Notes: generated by a model not told the origin, from the sequence alone. A DNA stretch of 64,000 nucleotides from Micromonospora chokoriensis (GCF_000718555.1 NZ_JOAN01000008.1:150701-214700), one strand, 5' to 3'. Positions 28,229 through 37,180 are shown, counted from the stretch's first letter. Numbers and translations: made by a program.

Positions 28229-29976
28229 CCGACGCCGACCTCGACAGCCCCGGCGAGGCGGTCGGGCGGGTGCTGGGCACCGCCGACGCCACCCCGTTGC
28301 AGTTCTGGACCGCCGTGGCGCCCGGCAGCTACCTCCAGCTCGACGACGTGGTGGTCACTCGGCGGGAGCTGCCGGACCGGGAGCCGGTGACGATCGCCGG
28401 GGTGGTCACCCAGGTCCGCGCTCGGCACGAGGGCGCCCAGTTCGACTCCGACGTGTTCGCCATCGCCGACGGCACCCTGCCCGCGCAGGTGCAGGAGGCC
28501 GCCGAGATCACCACCACCCGGGTCGATCCGGAGCTGTACGTGCCGCCGACCCCGGGCGCGGTGGTGCACCGGGCCGAGGGCGACGCCCGAGCGCGCGCGC
28601 TGCACTTCGACCGGATGGAGCGGCGCATCCCGATGGGGATGGGTCGGGACGGCGTCCCGGTCTATCTCAACGCCGACTTCCTGGACGGCAGCCGAGGCGC
28701 GCACGTCTCCATCTCCGGCATCTCCGGGGTGGCCACCAAGACCAGCTTCGCCACCTTCCTGCTCTACTCGGTGTTCCGCTCCGGGGTGCTGGGCGGCGAC
28801 GCGGTCAACGCCAAGGCGCTGATCTTCAACGTCAAGGGTGAGGATCTACTCTTCCTGGACCACCCCAACACCCGCCTCGACGAGCCCACCCGCGCGGCGT
28901 ACGCGAAGCTCGGGTTGAGCGCCGGCGCCTTCCCCGATGTGCGGGTGTACGCCCCGCCGCGGGTCGGTGACCCGGCCGGCACGCCCGATGTGAGCAGCCG
29001 GCTGACCGGGGTTGATTCGTTCTACTGGACGCTTAGCGAGTTCTGCACCGACCGCCTCCTGCCGTACGTCTTCGCCGACGCCGACGACGAGCGCCAGCAG
29101 TACACGATGGTGGTCCACTCGGTGGCCGCGCACCTGGCCCGCTACGCCCAGCCGGCCGACGGCGGGGTGAGCATCGACGGGGTCCGGCTCGGCTCCTACG
29201 GCGATCTGGTCGACCACATCGTCGATCAGCTCAACGACGACGAGACCCGCTCCGACTGGGCCGGCAGCGCGGTGGGTCTGGGCACCGTCAACGCGTTCGC
29301 CCGGCGGCTGATCGGCAGCAAGAAGGACCTCGCCCGACTGATCCGCGGCGACCTCGCGACCCGCCGCCCCCACTCGATCAACACGAGCGAGTCGGCGCAG
29401 GTCACGGTGGTCGACCTGCACAACCTGCCGGACCGCGCGCAGCGGTTCGTGGTCGGTGTGACGCTCAAGAGCGAGTTCGAGCGCAAGGAGAAGTCCGGCA
29501 CCGCCAAGCCGCTGCTCTTCGTCGTCCTGGACGAGCTCAACAAGTACGCCCCCCGGGAGGGCTCCTCGCCGATCAAGGAGGTCCTGCTGGACATCGCCGA
29601 GCGGGGCCGCTCGCTCGGGGTGATCCTGATCGGCGCGCAGCAGACGGCGAGCGAGGTGGAGCGACGGATCGTCACCAACTCGGCGATCCGGGTGGTCGGC
29701 CGGCTCGACCCGGCCGAGGCCTCCCGCCCGGAGTACGGTTTCCTGCCGCCCGCGCAGCGCCAGCGAGCGCTGCTGGCCAAGCCGGGCACCATGTTCGTCA
29801 ACCAGCCGGACATCCCGGTGCCGCTCTGCCTGGAGTTCCCGTTCCCGGCCTGGGCCACCCGGGTCTCCGAGGCGGGCCGGGCACCATCGGAGACGCTGCG
29901 CTCGATCACCCAGTCCGCCGACCCGTTCGCCGTGGTGGGCTCCGGCGGCGGCACCGACGACGACATCCCGTTCTGA
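28225..29976 (+). CDS. herA: HerA-like DNA translocase/helicase ATPase
   Basis: 583 residues. A HAS-barrel-like N-terminus (about 28-100) is followed by an FtsK-HerA ATPase core. The P-loop is GISGVATKTS (165-174, Lys172), which lacks the glycine normally before the lysine. Walker B is LLFVVLDELNKYAP (430-443) with the catalytic acidic pair Asp436/Glu437, then ERGRSLGVILIGAQQTASEV with the sensor Gln. In archaea and some bacteria, hexameric HerA pumps DNA into the NurA nuclease. The gene starts a herA-sbcD-sbcC-nurA operon. The last residues, GGGTDDDIPF, copy the acidic C-terminal tip of single-stranded-DNA-binding protein. ATG 28225 fits the domain start. Confidence 0.88.
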   Translation: MTDADLDSPGEAVGRVLGTADATPLQFWTAVAPGSYLQLDDVVVTRRELPDREPVTIAGVVTQVRARHEGAQFDSDVFAIADGTLPAQVQEAAEITTTRVDPELYVPPTPGAVVHRAEGDARARALHFDRMERRIPMGMGRDGVPVYLNADFLDGSRGAHVSISGISGVATKTSFATFLLYSVFRSGVLGGDAVNAKALIFNVKGEDLLFLDHPNTRLDEPTRAAYAKLGLSAGAFPDVRVYAPPRVGDPAGTPDVSSRLTGVDSFYWTLSEFCTDRLLPYVFADADDERQQYTMVVHSVAAHLARYAQPADGGVSIDGVRLGSYGDLVDHIVDQLNDDETRSDWAGSAVGLGTVNAFARRLIGSKKDLARLIRGDLATRRPHSINTSESAQVTVVDLHNLPDRAQRFVVGVTLKSEFERKEKSGTAKPLLFVVLDELNKYAPREGSSPIKEVLLDIAERGRSLGVILIGAQQTASEVERRIVTNSAIRVVGRLDPAEASRPEYGFLPPAQRQRALLAKPGTMFVNQPDIPVPLCLEFPFPAWATRVSEAGRAPSETLRSITQSADPFAVVGSGGGTDDDIPF

Positions 29977-29992
29977 GTAGGGGCCAGCACAG

Positions 29993-30039
29993 GTGAGCGC
30001 GAGGAGTGAGCTTGCGAGCCCCGCAGTCGCGAACGGAAG
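29993..30039 (+). repeat. Junction repeat, copy 2 (herA-sbcD)
   Basis: GTGAGCGCGAGGAGTGAG at its start and GAGCCCCGCAGTCGCGAAC near its end, then GGAAGG, which may serve as the sbcD ribosome site 11 bases before ATG 30052. It begins 16 bp after the herA stop. Confidence 0.88.
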
Positions 30040-30051
30040 GCCAGCACAGCC

Positions 30052-31200
30052 ATGAAGATCCTGCACACCTCCGACTGGCACGTGGGAAAGGTGCTCAAGG
30101 GGCAGTCCCGGGCTGACGAGCACAAGGCCGTGCTGGCCGGGGTGATCGACATCGCCCGTGCCGAACAGCCGGATCTGGTGATCGTCGCCGGTGACCTCTA
30201 CGACACCGCGGCGCCCAGCTCGGAGGCGACCCGCCTGGTCACCCGGGCGCTGACCGCGCTTCGACGCACCGGCGCGGACGTGGTCGCGATCGGCGGCAAC
30301 CACGACAACGGCCCCGCGCTGGACGCGCTGCGCCCGTGGGCCGAGGCCGCCGGCATCACGCTGCGCGGCGGGGTGCGGGAAAACCCGGACGAGCACATCA
30401 TCGACGGCACCACCGCCGGTGGTGAGCGGTGGCGGTTGGCCGCGCTGCCGTTCCTGTCCCAGCGGTACGCGGTGCGCGCGCTGGAGATGTACGAGCTGAC
30501 CGCCGCGGAGACCAACCAGACGTACGCCGACCACCTGGGCCGGGTGCTGGATCGACTGACCGAGGGTTTCGACGAACCGGACCGGGTGCACCTGGTCACC
30601 GCGCATCTGACGGTGACCGGCGCGGCCACCGGTGGCGGCGAGCGTGACGCGCACACCGTGTTGGGCTACGCCGTTCCGGCCACCGTCTTCCCGGCCACCG
30701 CGCACTACGTGGCGCTGGGTCACCTGCACCGGGCGCAGCAGGTCTCCGGCCCGTGCCCGGTGCGGTACAGCGGCAGCCCGCTCGCGGTCGACTTCGGTGA
30801 GCAGGAGAACATCCCCTCGGTGACGCTTGTCGAGGTGACGGCCAGCACCGCCGCCCGGGTGCGGGAGGTGCCGGTGACGGCGGCGAGCGCGCTGCGGACG
30901 GTGCGGGGCACCCTGGCCCAGCTCGCCGAGATCGAGGCACCGGACGCGTGGCTCCGGGTGTACGTGCGCGAGCAGCCCCGCGCCGGCCTGCGCGAGGAGG
31001 TCCAGGAGCTGCTCCCCCGGGCCCTGGAGATCCGGATCGATCCGGAGCTGTTGGCCGCCCCGGGCAGTGGCGCGCGCATCGCTCAGCGGTCAGGACGTTC
31101 ACCTCGGGAGTTGTTCGCCGACTACCTGGACAGCCGGGGCCACGCCGACGAGGGCGTCCGGGAGCTCTTCGACGAGCTCTTCGAGGAGGTCGAGCACTGA
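30052..31200 (+). CDS. sbcD: DNA repair exonuclease SbcD (Mre11-like)
   Basis: 382 residues. The calcineurin-like phosphoesterase motifs that bind two Mn ions are complete: DWH (Asp8, His10), GDLYD (Asp48), GGNHD (Asn83, His84, Asp85), a TAHLT histidine and ALGHLH. It is the nuclease half of the SbcCD/Mre11-Rad50 complex, which trims blocked or hairpin DNA ends. Its TGA overlaps the ATG of sbcC, giving tight coupling. HerA precedes it and NurA follows SbcC, matching the archaeal resection cluster. Confidence 0.96.
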   Translation: MKILHTSDWHVGKVLKGQSRADEHKAVLAGVIDIARAEQPDLVIVAGDLYDTAAPSSEATRLVTRALTALRRTGADVVAIGGNHDNGPALDALRPWAEAAGITLRGGVRENPDEHIIDGTTAGGERWRLAALPFLSQRYAVRALEMYELTAAETNQTYADHLGRVLDRLTEGFDEPDRVHLVTAHLTVTGAATGGGERDAHTVLGYAVPATVFPATAHYVALGHLHRAQQVSGPCPVRYSGSPLAVDFGEQENIPSVTLVEVTASTAARVREVPVTAASALRTVRGTLAQLAEIEAPDAWLRVYVREQPRAGLREEVQELLPRALEIRIDPELLAAPGSGARIAQRSGRSPRELFADYLDSRGHADEGVRELFDELFEEVEH

Positions 31201-33674
31201 TGCGTCCGATGCGCTTGGACATGGCCGGGTTCACGGTCTTCCGGGACGAGACCACCGTCGACTTCACCGACGCCGACTTCTTCGCTCTGATCGGCCCGAC
31301 CGGTTCGGGTAAGTCCACAGTGTTGGACGCCATCTGCTTCGCCCTCTACGGCATGGTGCCCCGCTGGGGTGGCCCCCGAGGGTTGGCGAACGCGCTCGCG
31401 CCGTCGGCGACCGAGGCCCGGGTGCGGTTGGTCTTCGAGTCCGGCGGCGCCCGGTACGTGGCGACCCGGGTGGTCCGCCGGGACGGCCGGGGCAACGTCA
31501 AGACCGCGAACGCCGGGTTGCAGCTGATGCCGCCCGGTTTCGACGTGACCAAACTGGACACCGGGTTGAGCCCGGAGGACCTCGGCGAGGTGGTGGCCGG
31601 CACTCCCGCCGAGATGGAGCAGGCGGTGCTGGAGGCGGTGGGGCTGCCGTACGAGCAGTTCACCAGCTGTGTGGTGCTGCCGCAGGGGCAGTTCGCCGAC
31701 TTCCTGCACGCCAAGCCGGCGACGCGGCAACAGATCCTGGTCAACCTGCTGGGCCTGGGCGTCTACGAGGACGTACAGAAGAAGGCGACGGCGCGCGCCG
31801 CGCAGGCGGAGGCCCGGCTGGAGGCGGTCGACCAGGTGCTCGCCGGGCTGACCGGCGTGGACGACGAGGCGCTGGCCGAGGCCGACGCCCGGGTCGACCG
31901 GATGGCCGAGCTGGCGACTGCGGTGGCGGACGCGGTGCCGGAGCTGGCGGCGGCCCGGGCCACCGCACGGGAGGCTGCGGCGGCGCTGACCGCCCTCGAC
32001 GACGAGCTGGCCGTGCTGACCGGGGTGCGCGCGCCGGGTGGGGTCGCCGAGGTCGCTCGCGCGGTCACCGCGGCGCGGGCCGAGGCCGAGGCGGCGGCGA
32101 CCGCAGTGTCGCTGGCCGAGGAGCGGGAGGAGAAGCTGCGCGGCGAGCTGGCCGCCGCCGGTGACGAGAGCGCGCTGCGACTGCAACTGCGGGCGTACGA
32201 CGATCGGGATCGACTGTCCGACGAGGCCGACACGGTCCGCGCGGCGGTGCGCGCGGCGAACGACGAGCACACCGCGGCGGTGGCGGCCCTGGCCGCTGCC
32301 CGCGCGGTCGCCGAGCGGGCCGACCTCGAGTTGGAGGCGGCTTTCCGGGCGCACGAGGAGGCGAAGGCCACCGACCTGGCGGTGAGCCTGCGGGTGCACC
32401 TGCACGCCGGCGCGGCGTGCCCGGTGTGTGAGCAGCCGGTGGCCGAGGTGCCGGCGGTGCCGGCCGATTCGGCGGTGGCGGCCGCGACGGCGGCCGGCAA
32501 GGCGGCGCGGGCCGCGACCAAGGCCGCGCAGGCGACCGTGCAGCAGCGCGACGGCGCGGCGCGTGAGCTGGAGCGGCTGCTGGTGCAGGCGCGAGCCCGG
32601 CAGGAGCAGGTGGAGGCCCGGCTGGCCGAGCTGGACGGGCAGCTCTCCGGGGCGGCCGAGCCGGCCGTGCTGCGCCGGGAGCTGGCCGAGCACGCCCGGT
32701 TGCGGCGCGCGTTGGAGGAGGCGGCGACGGCGGTCCGGGCCGGCCGCGAGACCGCCCGCCAGACCCGGGCCGGGGTGGACGCCGCCGAGGAGCGCCTGCG
32801 GGCGGCGTGGCGGGCCTTCGACACGGCCCGGGACGGGCTGGCCCGGTTCGGTCCGCCGGCCACCGACCGGGACGACGTGGCCGTCGCGTGGGCGGCGCTG
32901 ACCGGCTGGGCGACGACCGAGGCGGACCGCCGCCGCGCCGACCGGGCCGGTCGGGCCGTCGCCGTCGCGGAGGCCGAGTCGGTGGCCGACGGGGTGCAGC
33001 GAGCCATCGCGGGCGTCTTCGCCGCCGCGGATGTGCCGGTCGGGGACGACCCGGTGCACGCGGCGACGGTGGCGGTGGAGCGCGCCGACGCCGACCGACG
33101 GCGGCTGCGGGAGCGTCGCGAGCAGGCCGGCACGCTGCGCGAGCAGCGGGCGGGGCACGAGCGGGAGGCGCAGGTGGCGCGCGCGCTCTCCGGGCACCTG
33201 CGGGCCAACAACTTCGAGCGGTGGTTGCTGGCCGAGGCGTTGGACCTGCTGGTCGACGGCGCGTCGGGGATCCTGCGGGAGCTGTCCTCCGGGCAGTACG
33301 AGCTGGTGCACGACAAGGGCGAGTTCGTGGTGGTCGACCACCACGACGCGGGGCTGCGGCGGGGCGTGCGCACGCTCTCCGGTGGTGAGACGTTCCAGGC
33401 GTCGTTGGCGTTGGCGTTGGCGCTCTCCGAGCAGTTGGCCGGGATGTCCACCACGGCGGCGAGCCTGGAGTCGATCGTCCTGGACGAGGGTTTCGGCACG
33501 CTCGACGCCGCCACCCTGGACACGGTGGCGGCGACCCTGGAAAACCTGGCGGCCCGGGGCGATCGGATGGTCGGCGTGGTCACCCACGTTCCGGCGTTGG
33601 CAGAGCGGATCCCGGTGCGCTTCGAGGTGCGCAAGGATGCGCGTTCGGCGCGCATAGAGCGGACTGGCCGGTGA
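31200..33674 (+). CDS. sbcC: DNA repair ATPase SbcC (Rad50-like SMC protein)
   Basis: 824 residues. N-terminal Walker A GPTGSGKST (32-40) and Q-loop region; two long Ala/Glu/Arg-rich coiled coils meet at the zinc hook CPVC (Cys407, Cys410), near the middle as expected. C-terminal signature LSGGETFQASLALALAL, Walker B SIVLDEGFGTLD and the H-loop in VVTHVPAL complete the ATPase head. It gates the SbcD nuclease. The length is shorter than E. coli SbcC but normal for actinobacteria. Its TGA lies within copy 3 of the junction repeat. Confidence 0.96.
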   Translation: MRPMRLDMAGFTVFRDETTVDFTDADFFALIGPTGSGKSTVLDAICFALYGMVPRWGGPRGLANALAPSATEARVRLVFESGGARYVATRVVRRDGRGNVKTANAGLQLMPPGFDVTKLDTGLSPEDLGEVVAGTPAEMEQAVLEAVGLPYEQFTSCVVLPQGQFADFLHAKPATRQQILVNLLGLGVYEDVQKKATARAAQAEARLEAVDQVLAGLTGVDDEALAEADARVDRMAELATAVADAVPELAAARATAREAAAALTALDDELAVLTGVRAPGGVAEVARAVTAARAEAEAAATAVSLAEEREEKLRGELAAAGDESALRLQLRAYDDRDRLSDEADTVRAAVRAANDEHTAAVAALAAARAVAERADLELEAAFRAHEEAKATDLAVSLRVHLHAGAACPVCEQPVAEVPAVPADSAVAAATAAGKAARAATKAAQATVQQRDGAARELERLLVQARARQEQVEARLAELDGQLSGAAEPAVLRRELAEHARLRRALEEAATAVRAGRETARQTRAGVDAAEERLRAAWRAFDTARDGLARFGPPATDRDDVAVAWAALTGWATTEADRRRADRAGRAVAVAEAESVADGVQRAIAGVFAAADVPVGDDPVHAATVAVERADADRRRLRERREQAGTLREQRAGHEREAQVARALSGHLRANNFERWLLAEALDLLVDGASGILRELSSGQYELVHDKGEFVVVDHHDAGLRRGVRTLSGGETFQASLALALALSEQLAGMSTTAASLESIVLDEGFGTLDAATLDTVAATLENLAARGDRMVGVVTHVPALAERIPVRFEVRKDARSARIERTGR

Positions 33675-33720
33675 GCGCGAGGAGTGCAGCGCAGCGGAGC
33701 CCCGCAGTCGCGAACGAAAG
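33671..33720 (+). repeat. Junction repeat, copy 3 (sbcC-nurA)
   Basis: Begins GTGAGCGCGAGGAGTG and ends GAGCCCCGCAGTCGCGAACG; the centre (CAGCGCAGCG) differs from copy 2. The TGA in its first four bases is the sbcC stop codon. GAAAGG at the end could aid nurA initiation at GTG 33730. Confidence 0.88.
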
Positions 33721-33729
33721 GCATGCTCC

Positions 33730-34695
33730 GTGAGCGCGAGCGACCCCGCGTTCTTCGTCGATTCGTGGGATCCGGCGTACGGGGCGTCGTTCGAGGCGTC
33801 CGCGGCCGGGCCGGCCGCGCCGAGCAGCGCGCAGGTCGACGCGGACGTGGAGGTGCCCGCCGTGGACTGGCGGGCGATCGGGGTACGTCCCGGGGTGCGG
33901 GCGCCTGACGTGGTGTTGCTTGTCGACGGGGTTCGCCGCATCGACGCGAGCATCTGGACGGCCGAGACCGACGGTGTGTCGTTCCCCGGTTTGGCCGCCT
34001 CGTACGCGGCCGGGGTGGTCCGTTGCGACCTGGGCCGGGGTGCGGCGCAGTTGGCGGGCACCCGGGTCGGCCGGGGCCTGTTCACCGCGAGCCCGTCGGC
34101 GCGGGATGTGGTGGCGGGGGCGATCCGTTACCCGGTGCACCGGGTGGGTGGCAACGGTGAGCTGGCGAAGTTGCCGGCGGCCGTGCAGGCTCCGCTGACC
34201 GCGTTGGAGGTGGCGGTCTCCGATGCCGCCCGGGTCGACGGTGACCTGTTGGTGGTGGACGGCCCGTTGCGTAGTCGCCGGCAGTTGCCGCGCACCCTGG
34301 GCTACATCAAGACGCAGCACAGCCAGTACCTGGATGCCCGGCTGACCGCGGTGGTGACCGGGATGGCGTCGGGGGAACGCTCGCCGGTGTTCCGGCTCGG
34401 CACCGCCTGGGGTGGTTGGTCGTGGTATTTGCGACTGCCGGTGGCGATCGGCGCGCCGTGGGCGGGCATCGTCCGGGTGGAGTGCTCCGCCGACCTGCCC
34501 GTCGAGGCGGCGATCGAGTTGGCCGACCTGTCGCTGGCCACCCTGCCGCGCTTCGCGTCCACCCCGTACAAGGATCCGCGGGCCCCGCAGAACCTGATCC
34601 CGATCGCCGGCCTGGAGCGCCGACTGCGTGCCCTGCTCGGCGATTCCCGGCTGCTGCACCGCGCGTTGACCGCCGCGGCCCGCGCCGCCCGATGA
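33730..34695 (+). CDS. nurA: NurA-domain nuclease
   Basis: 321 residues. The NurA pattern is seen as VVLLVDGVRRIDA (Asp66, metal ligand), DGDLLVVDGPLRSRRQLPRTLGYIKTQ (Asp177) and the C-terminal YKDPRAPQNLIPIAGLE, where a conserved basic/aromatic block closes the active site. NurA is a 5'-3' nuclease that works as a dimer docked to hexameric HerA in end resection. Here it closes the herA-sbcD-sbcC-nurA operon. It is a divergent member, so the call leans on these motifs plus context. Confidence 0.82.
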   Translation: MSASDPAFFVDSWDPAYGASFEASAAGPAAPSSAQVDADVEVPAVDWRAIGVRPGVRAPDVVLLVDGVRRIDASIWTAETDGVSFPGLAASYAAGVVRCDLGRGAAQLAGTRVGRGLFTASPSARDVVAGAIRYPVHRVGGNGELAKLPAAVQAPLTALEVAVSDAARVDGDLLVVDGPLRSRRQLPRTLGYIKTQHSQYLDARLTAVVTGMASGERSPVFRLGTAWGGWSWYLRLPVAIGAPWAGIVRVECSADLPVEAAIELADLSLATLPRFASTPYKDPRAPQNLIPIAGLERRLRALLGDSRLLHRALTAAARAAR

Positions 34696-34713
34696 ACGCG
34701 GATACTGGTTTCA

Positions 34714-35571
34714 ATGGGGCGTAAACGGGCGGATGACCGGGTGGTCGAGCAGGTGGACACCGGGTTGGCGGAGCTCGTCCCGGCCCCGGACCGGGCCGGC
34801 TCGTGGACGCTGCTGCTCGACGGCGCGCCGCAGTCGCACGTCGACCTGACCGACCCGACCCACCTGGAGTTCGAGTACGTGCGCCGGCTGGCCGCCGCCG
34901 TGGATCTGATCGCACCGGCTGGGCAGCCGCTACGGGTGCTGCATCTGGGTGGTGGCGCTTTGACCCTGCCCCGATACGTGTCCGTCACCCGGCCCGGGTC
35001 CACCCAGCGGGTGGCCGAAGTGGACGGTGCGCTGGTGGAGTTGGTCCGCCGGGCTCTGCCGTGGCGCTCCGACGCCCGGCTACGGGTCCGGGTCCAGGAC
35101 GCGCGAGCGGTGTTGGCCGCCACCCGGGACGCCAGCTACGACGTGGTGGTCGCCGACGTGTTCGCCGGTGCGCGTACCCCGGCCCACCTCACGTCGGTGG
35201 AGTACGCGGCCGAGGTGGCCCGAGTGCTGCGCCCCGCCGGTTGGTACCTGGCGAACCTGGCCGACGGGCCACCGTTGCGGCACGCCCGTGGGCAGGTCGC
35301 CACGGTCCGTTCGGTGCTGCCGCAGGCCTGTCTGGTCGGGGACGCGGCGGTGCTGCGCGGGCGCCGGTACGGCAATTTGGTGCTGGTCGCTGGGCGGTCC
35401 ACACCACCGGTGCCGGAGCTGACCCGGCGCGCTGCCGGCGACTGGTTCCCCGGCCGGGTGGTGGCCGGCGACGAGTTGGACCGCTTCGCGGGCGGCGCGC
35501 AGGTCGTGCGGGATGCCGACGCGACCGGCTCCGATCCGCCACCGCCGGGGCTGTTCTCGGTCCGCCGCTGA
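34714..35571 (+). CDS. Spermidine-synthase-like (class I SAM-fold) protein
   Basis: 285 residues. PTHLEFEYVRRLAAAVDLI, LRVLHLGGGALTLPRYV (cofactor loop), RVAEVDGALVELVRRAL and YDVVVADVFAGARTPAHLTS follow the polyamine-aminopropyltransferase fold. Members in actinobacteria without the full putrescine site are often called spermidine synthase-like or fused-MFS/spermidine synthase; true aminopropyl transfer is doubtful. GATACT ends 7 nt before the ATG and no Shine-Dalgarno is present, so it may have its own leaderless promoter 18 bp behind nurA. Confidence 0.75.
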   Translation: MGRKRADDRVVEQVDTGLAELVPAPDRAGSWTLLLDGAPQSHVDLTDPTHLEFEYVRRLAAAVDLIAPAGQPLRVLHLGGGALTLPRYVSVTRPGSTQRVAEVDGALVELVRRALPWRSDARLRVRVQDARAVLAATRDASYDVVVADVFAGARTPAHLTSVEYAAEVARVLRPAGWYLANLADGPPLRHARGQVATVRSVLPQACLVGDAAVLRGRRYGNLVLVAGRSTPPVPELTRRAAGDWFPGRVVAGDELDRFAGGAQVVRDADATGSDPPPPGLFSVRR

Positions 35572-35791
35572 CCGTCCACTCGACACCGTGCGGAAATTTC
35601 TTCGCCGGTTGTTGATCCGCTGGGACCGCTGGCGCGTACCACCGGGCGGCCCGCTTCGTGGGCCGGTGGTGGTCACGGAGATCCCGGAGGTCTGCATGCA
35701 CGCGGTGGCGGCCGGTTGGCATGGCGACGCGGTACGCGCTGACTGGTTGTCGGCGCGACCCTCGTCACGGTCGACCTCGTCTGCCCGAGGG

Positions 35792-35821
35792 GTCGACGCA
35801 CGCGCGTCGACTCGCCAGAAT
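35792..35821 (+). promoter_or_regulatory. Dyad and -10-like hexamer before the sigma factor gene
   Basis: GTCGACGC-ACGC-GCGTCGAC (35792-35811) is a perfect 8-bp-arm dyad; CAGAAT (35816-35821) follows and ends 6 nt before GTG 35828. The dyad covers the -20 to -35 zone. Either a repressor site or part of an ECF promoter; I could not match a known SigL consensus. Confidence 0.4.
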
Positions 35822-35827
35822 GGTCCG

Positions 35828-36388
35828 GTGACGCCGCGACCGGCGCCCGGACGCCATCAGGCGACAACAACCGAGGCCAGCCACTCCGACCAGTTGATCC
35901 GTCAGCTCTACGCCGAGCACGCCGGTCCGTTGCTGATGTTCGTCATGCGCCTCACCGGGGGGGACCGGCAGCGCGCGGAGGACATCGTCCAGGAGACGCT
36001 GCTGCGGGCCTGGCGCAACGCACACCGCCTGGGCACGCAGGGACAGGGCTCGTTGCGGCCGTGGTTGGTCACGGTGGCCCGCCGCATCGCCATCGACGAG
36101 CACCGCAGCCAGGAGGCCCGGCCGCCGGAGACGTACGACCGGGACCTCACCGCGTTCGCCGAGGCGGACAGCACCGACCGGGTGCTGCGCACCATGACGG
36201 TGGCGGACGCGCTGCGTACGCTCAGTCAGTCGCACCGAGAGATCCTGATCTCGACGTACTTCCGGGGGCGGACGGTGCCGGAGGCGGCCGAGGAGTTGGG
36301 CCTGCCCCTCGGCACCGCCAAGTCGAGGGTCTACTACGCGCTGCGCGCGCTGCGCACGGCTCTGCAGGAGCGGGGGGTGACAGAATGA
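35828..36388 (+). CDS. ECF RNA polymerase sigma factor, SigL-like
   Basis: 186 residues from GTG 35828; the frame is open further upstream but without sigma homology. Region 2: QLIRQLYAEHAGPLLMFVMRLTGGDRQRAEDIVQETLLRAWRN. Region 4: LRTLSQSHREILISTYFRGRTVPEAAEELGLPLGTAKSRVYYALRALR. The match with mycobacterial SigL is close by eye. The stop overlaps the start of the anti-sigma gene (ATGA), the usual sigL-rslA arrangement. It should direct an envelope or redox response once released from the anti-sigma factor. Confidence 0.93.
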   Translation: MTPRPAPGRHQATTTEASHSDQLIRQLYAEHAGPLLMFVMRLTGGDRQRAEDIVQETLLRAWRNAHRLGTQGQGSLRPWLVTVARRIAIDEHRSQEARPPETYDRDLTAFAEADSTDRVLRTMTVADALRTLSQSHREILISTYFRGRTVPEAAEELGLPLGTAKSRVYYALRALRTALQERGVTE

Positions 36389-37167
36389 GCCGGCCGGACC
36401 ACATGGACGTCGCGGCGTACGCGCTCGGCGTGCTCGACGAACAGGACACTGAGCGGTTCGAGGAGCATCTCGCCAGCTGCTGGGCGTGCGCGGCCGAGTT
36501 GGAGACGATGGTCCCGGTGGTCGGGCTGCTCTCCGACATCGACGGCGAGACGATGATGGCGCTGGAGCAGACGGCGACTGATCCGGCCCTGCTGGACCGG
36601 ACGCTCGGCGCGGTCCGGGCGGACCGACGGCGTACCCGGTTTCGTCAGCTGCTCGCGACGGCCGCCGCGGTGGTGGTCTTCGGCGGTCTGAGTGGGTACG
36701 GCTTCGTCAGCGTGGCCGGCAACGATCAGCCGCCGGGGGTCCTTGCCGACTCGACGCCGAGCGCACCCAACAACCCGCCGACGAGCGGGCCGACGGCCGC
36801 GCCGAGCGGCCCGGGTGTGGGCGGCACCGAGGAGGAGGGCGACCAGGTCGAGGCGACCGACCCGACCACCGGTGTGCAGACCACTATGTTCCTGGTGACC
36901 AGGGAATACGGCACCCGGATCAATTTCAGCCTGCGGAAGCTGCCCGGCCCACGCATCTGCCGGTTGGTGGTGGTGCGTAAGAACGCCAGCACCGAGGTCA
37001 TCTCGACCTGGTCGGTGCCGGAGGGTGGTTACGGCACCAACACCCGACCGCAGGGTCTCGAGTTGAGTGCCTCGACGTCGGCCCTGGCCGCCGACATCAA
37101 GCAGCTCCAGGTGCAGTCGGTGGATGCCAACGGTGTGGCGAGTCCGCTGGTCACGGTGCCAATCTAG
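36385..37167 (+). CDS. Membrane anti-sigma factor, RslA-like (ZAS domain)
   Basis: 260 residues. The zinc-binding anti-sigma motif H-x3-C-x2-C is His28-Cys32-Cys35 (HLASCWAC). One membrane helix lies at about 88-110, followed by a Pro/Ser/Thr-rich stretch and an external anti-sigma-K-like beta domain (about 145-260). The zinc site would hold the ECF sigma factor in the cytosol; oxidation or proteolysis would free it. It is translationally coupled to the sigma gene and followed by a terminator. Confidence 0.9.
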   Translation: MSRPDHMDVAAYALGVLDEQDTERFEEHLASCWACAAELETMVPVVGLLSDIDGETMMALEQTATDPALLDRTLGAVRADRRRTRFRQLLATAAAVVVFGGLSGYGFVSVAGNDQPPGVLADSTPSAPNNPPTSGPTAAPSGPGVGGTEEEGDQVEATDPTTGVQTTMFLVTREYGTRINFSLRKLPGPRICRLVVVRKNASTEVISTWSVPEGGYGTNTRPQGLELSASTSALAADIKQLQVQSVDANGVASPLVTVPI

Positions 37168-37180
37168 GTTCGCTTGCCGC

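Noticed and set aside
31800..33200. Tandem protein repeats or internal duplication in sbcC
   Set aside because: The Ala/Glu/Arg periodicity is ordinary antiparallel coiled coil around the zinc hook.
35513..35827. Upstream extension of the sigma factor frame, with a small GTG ORF at about 35588
   Set aside because: It overlaps the end of the previous gene, has no sigma homology, and the promoter-like hexamer lies inside it.
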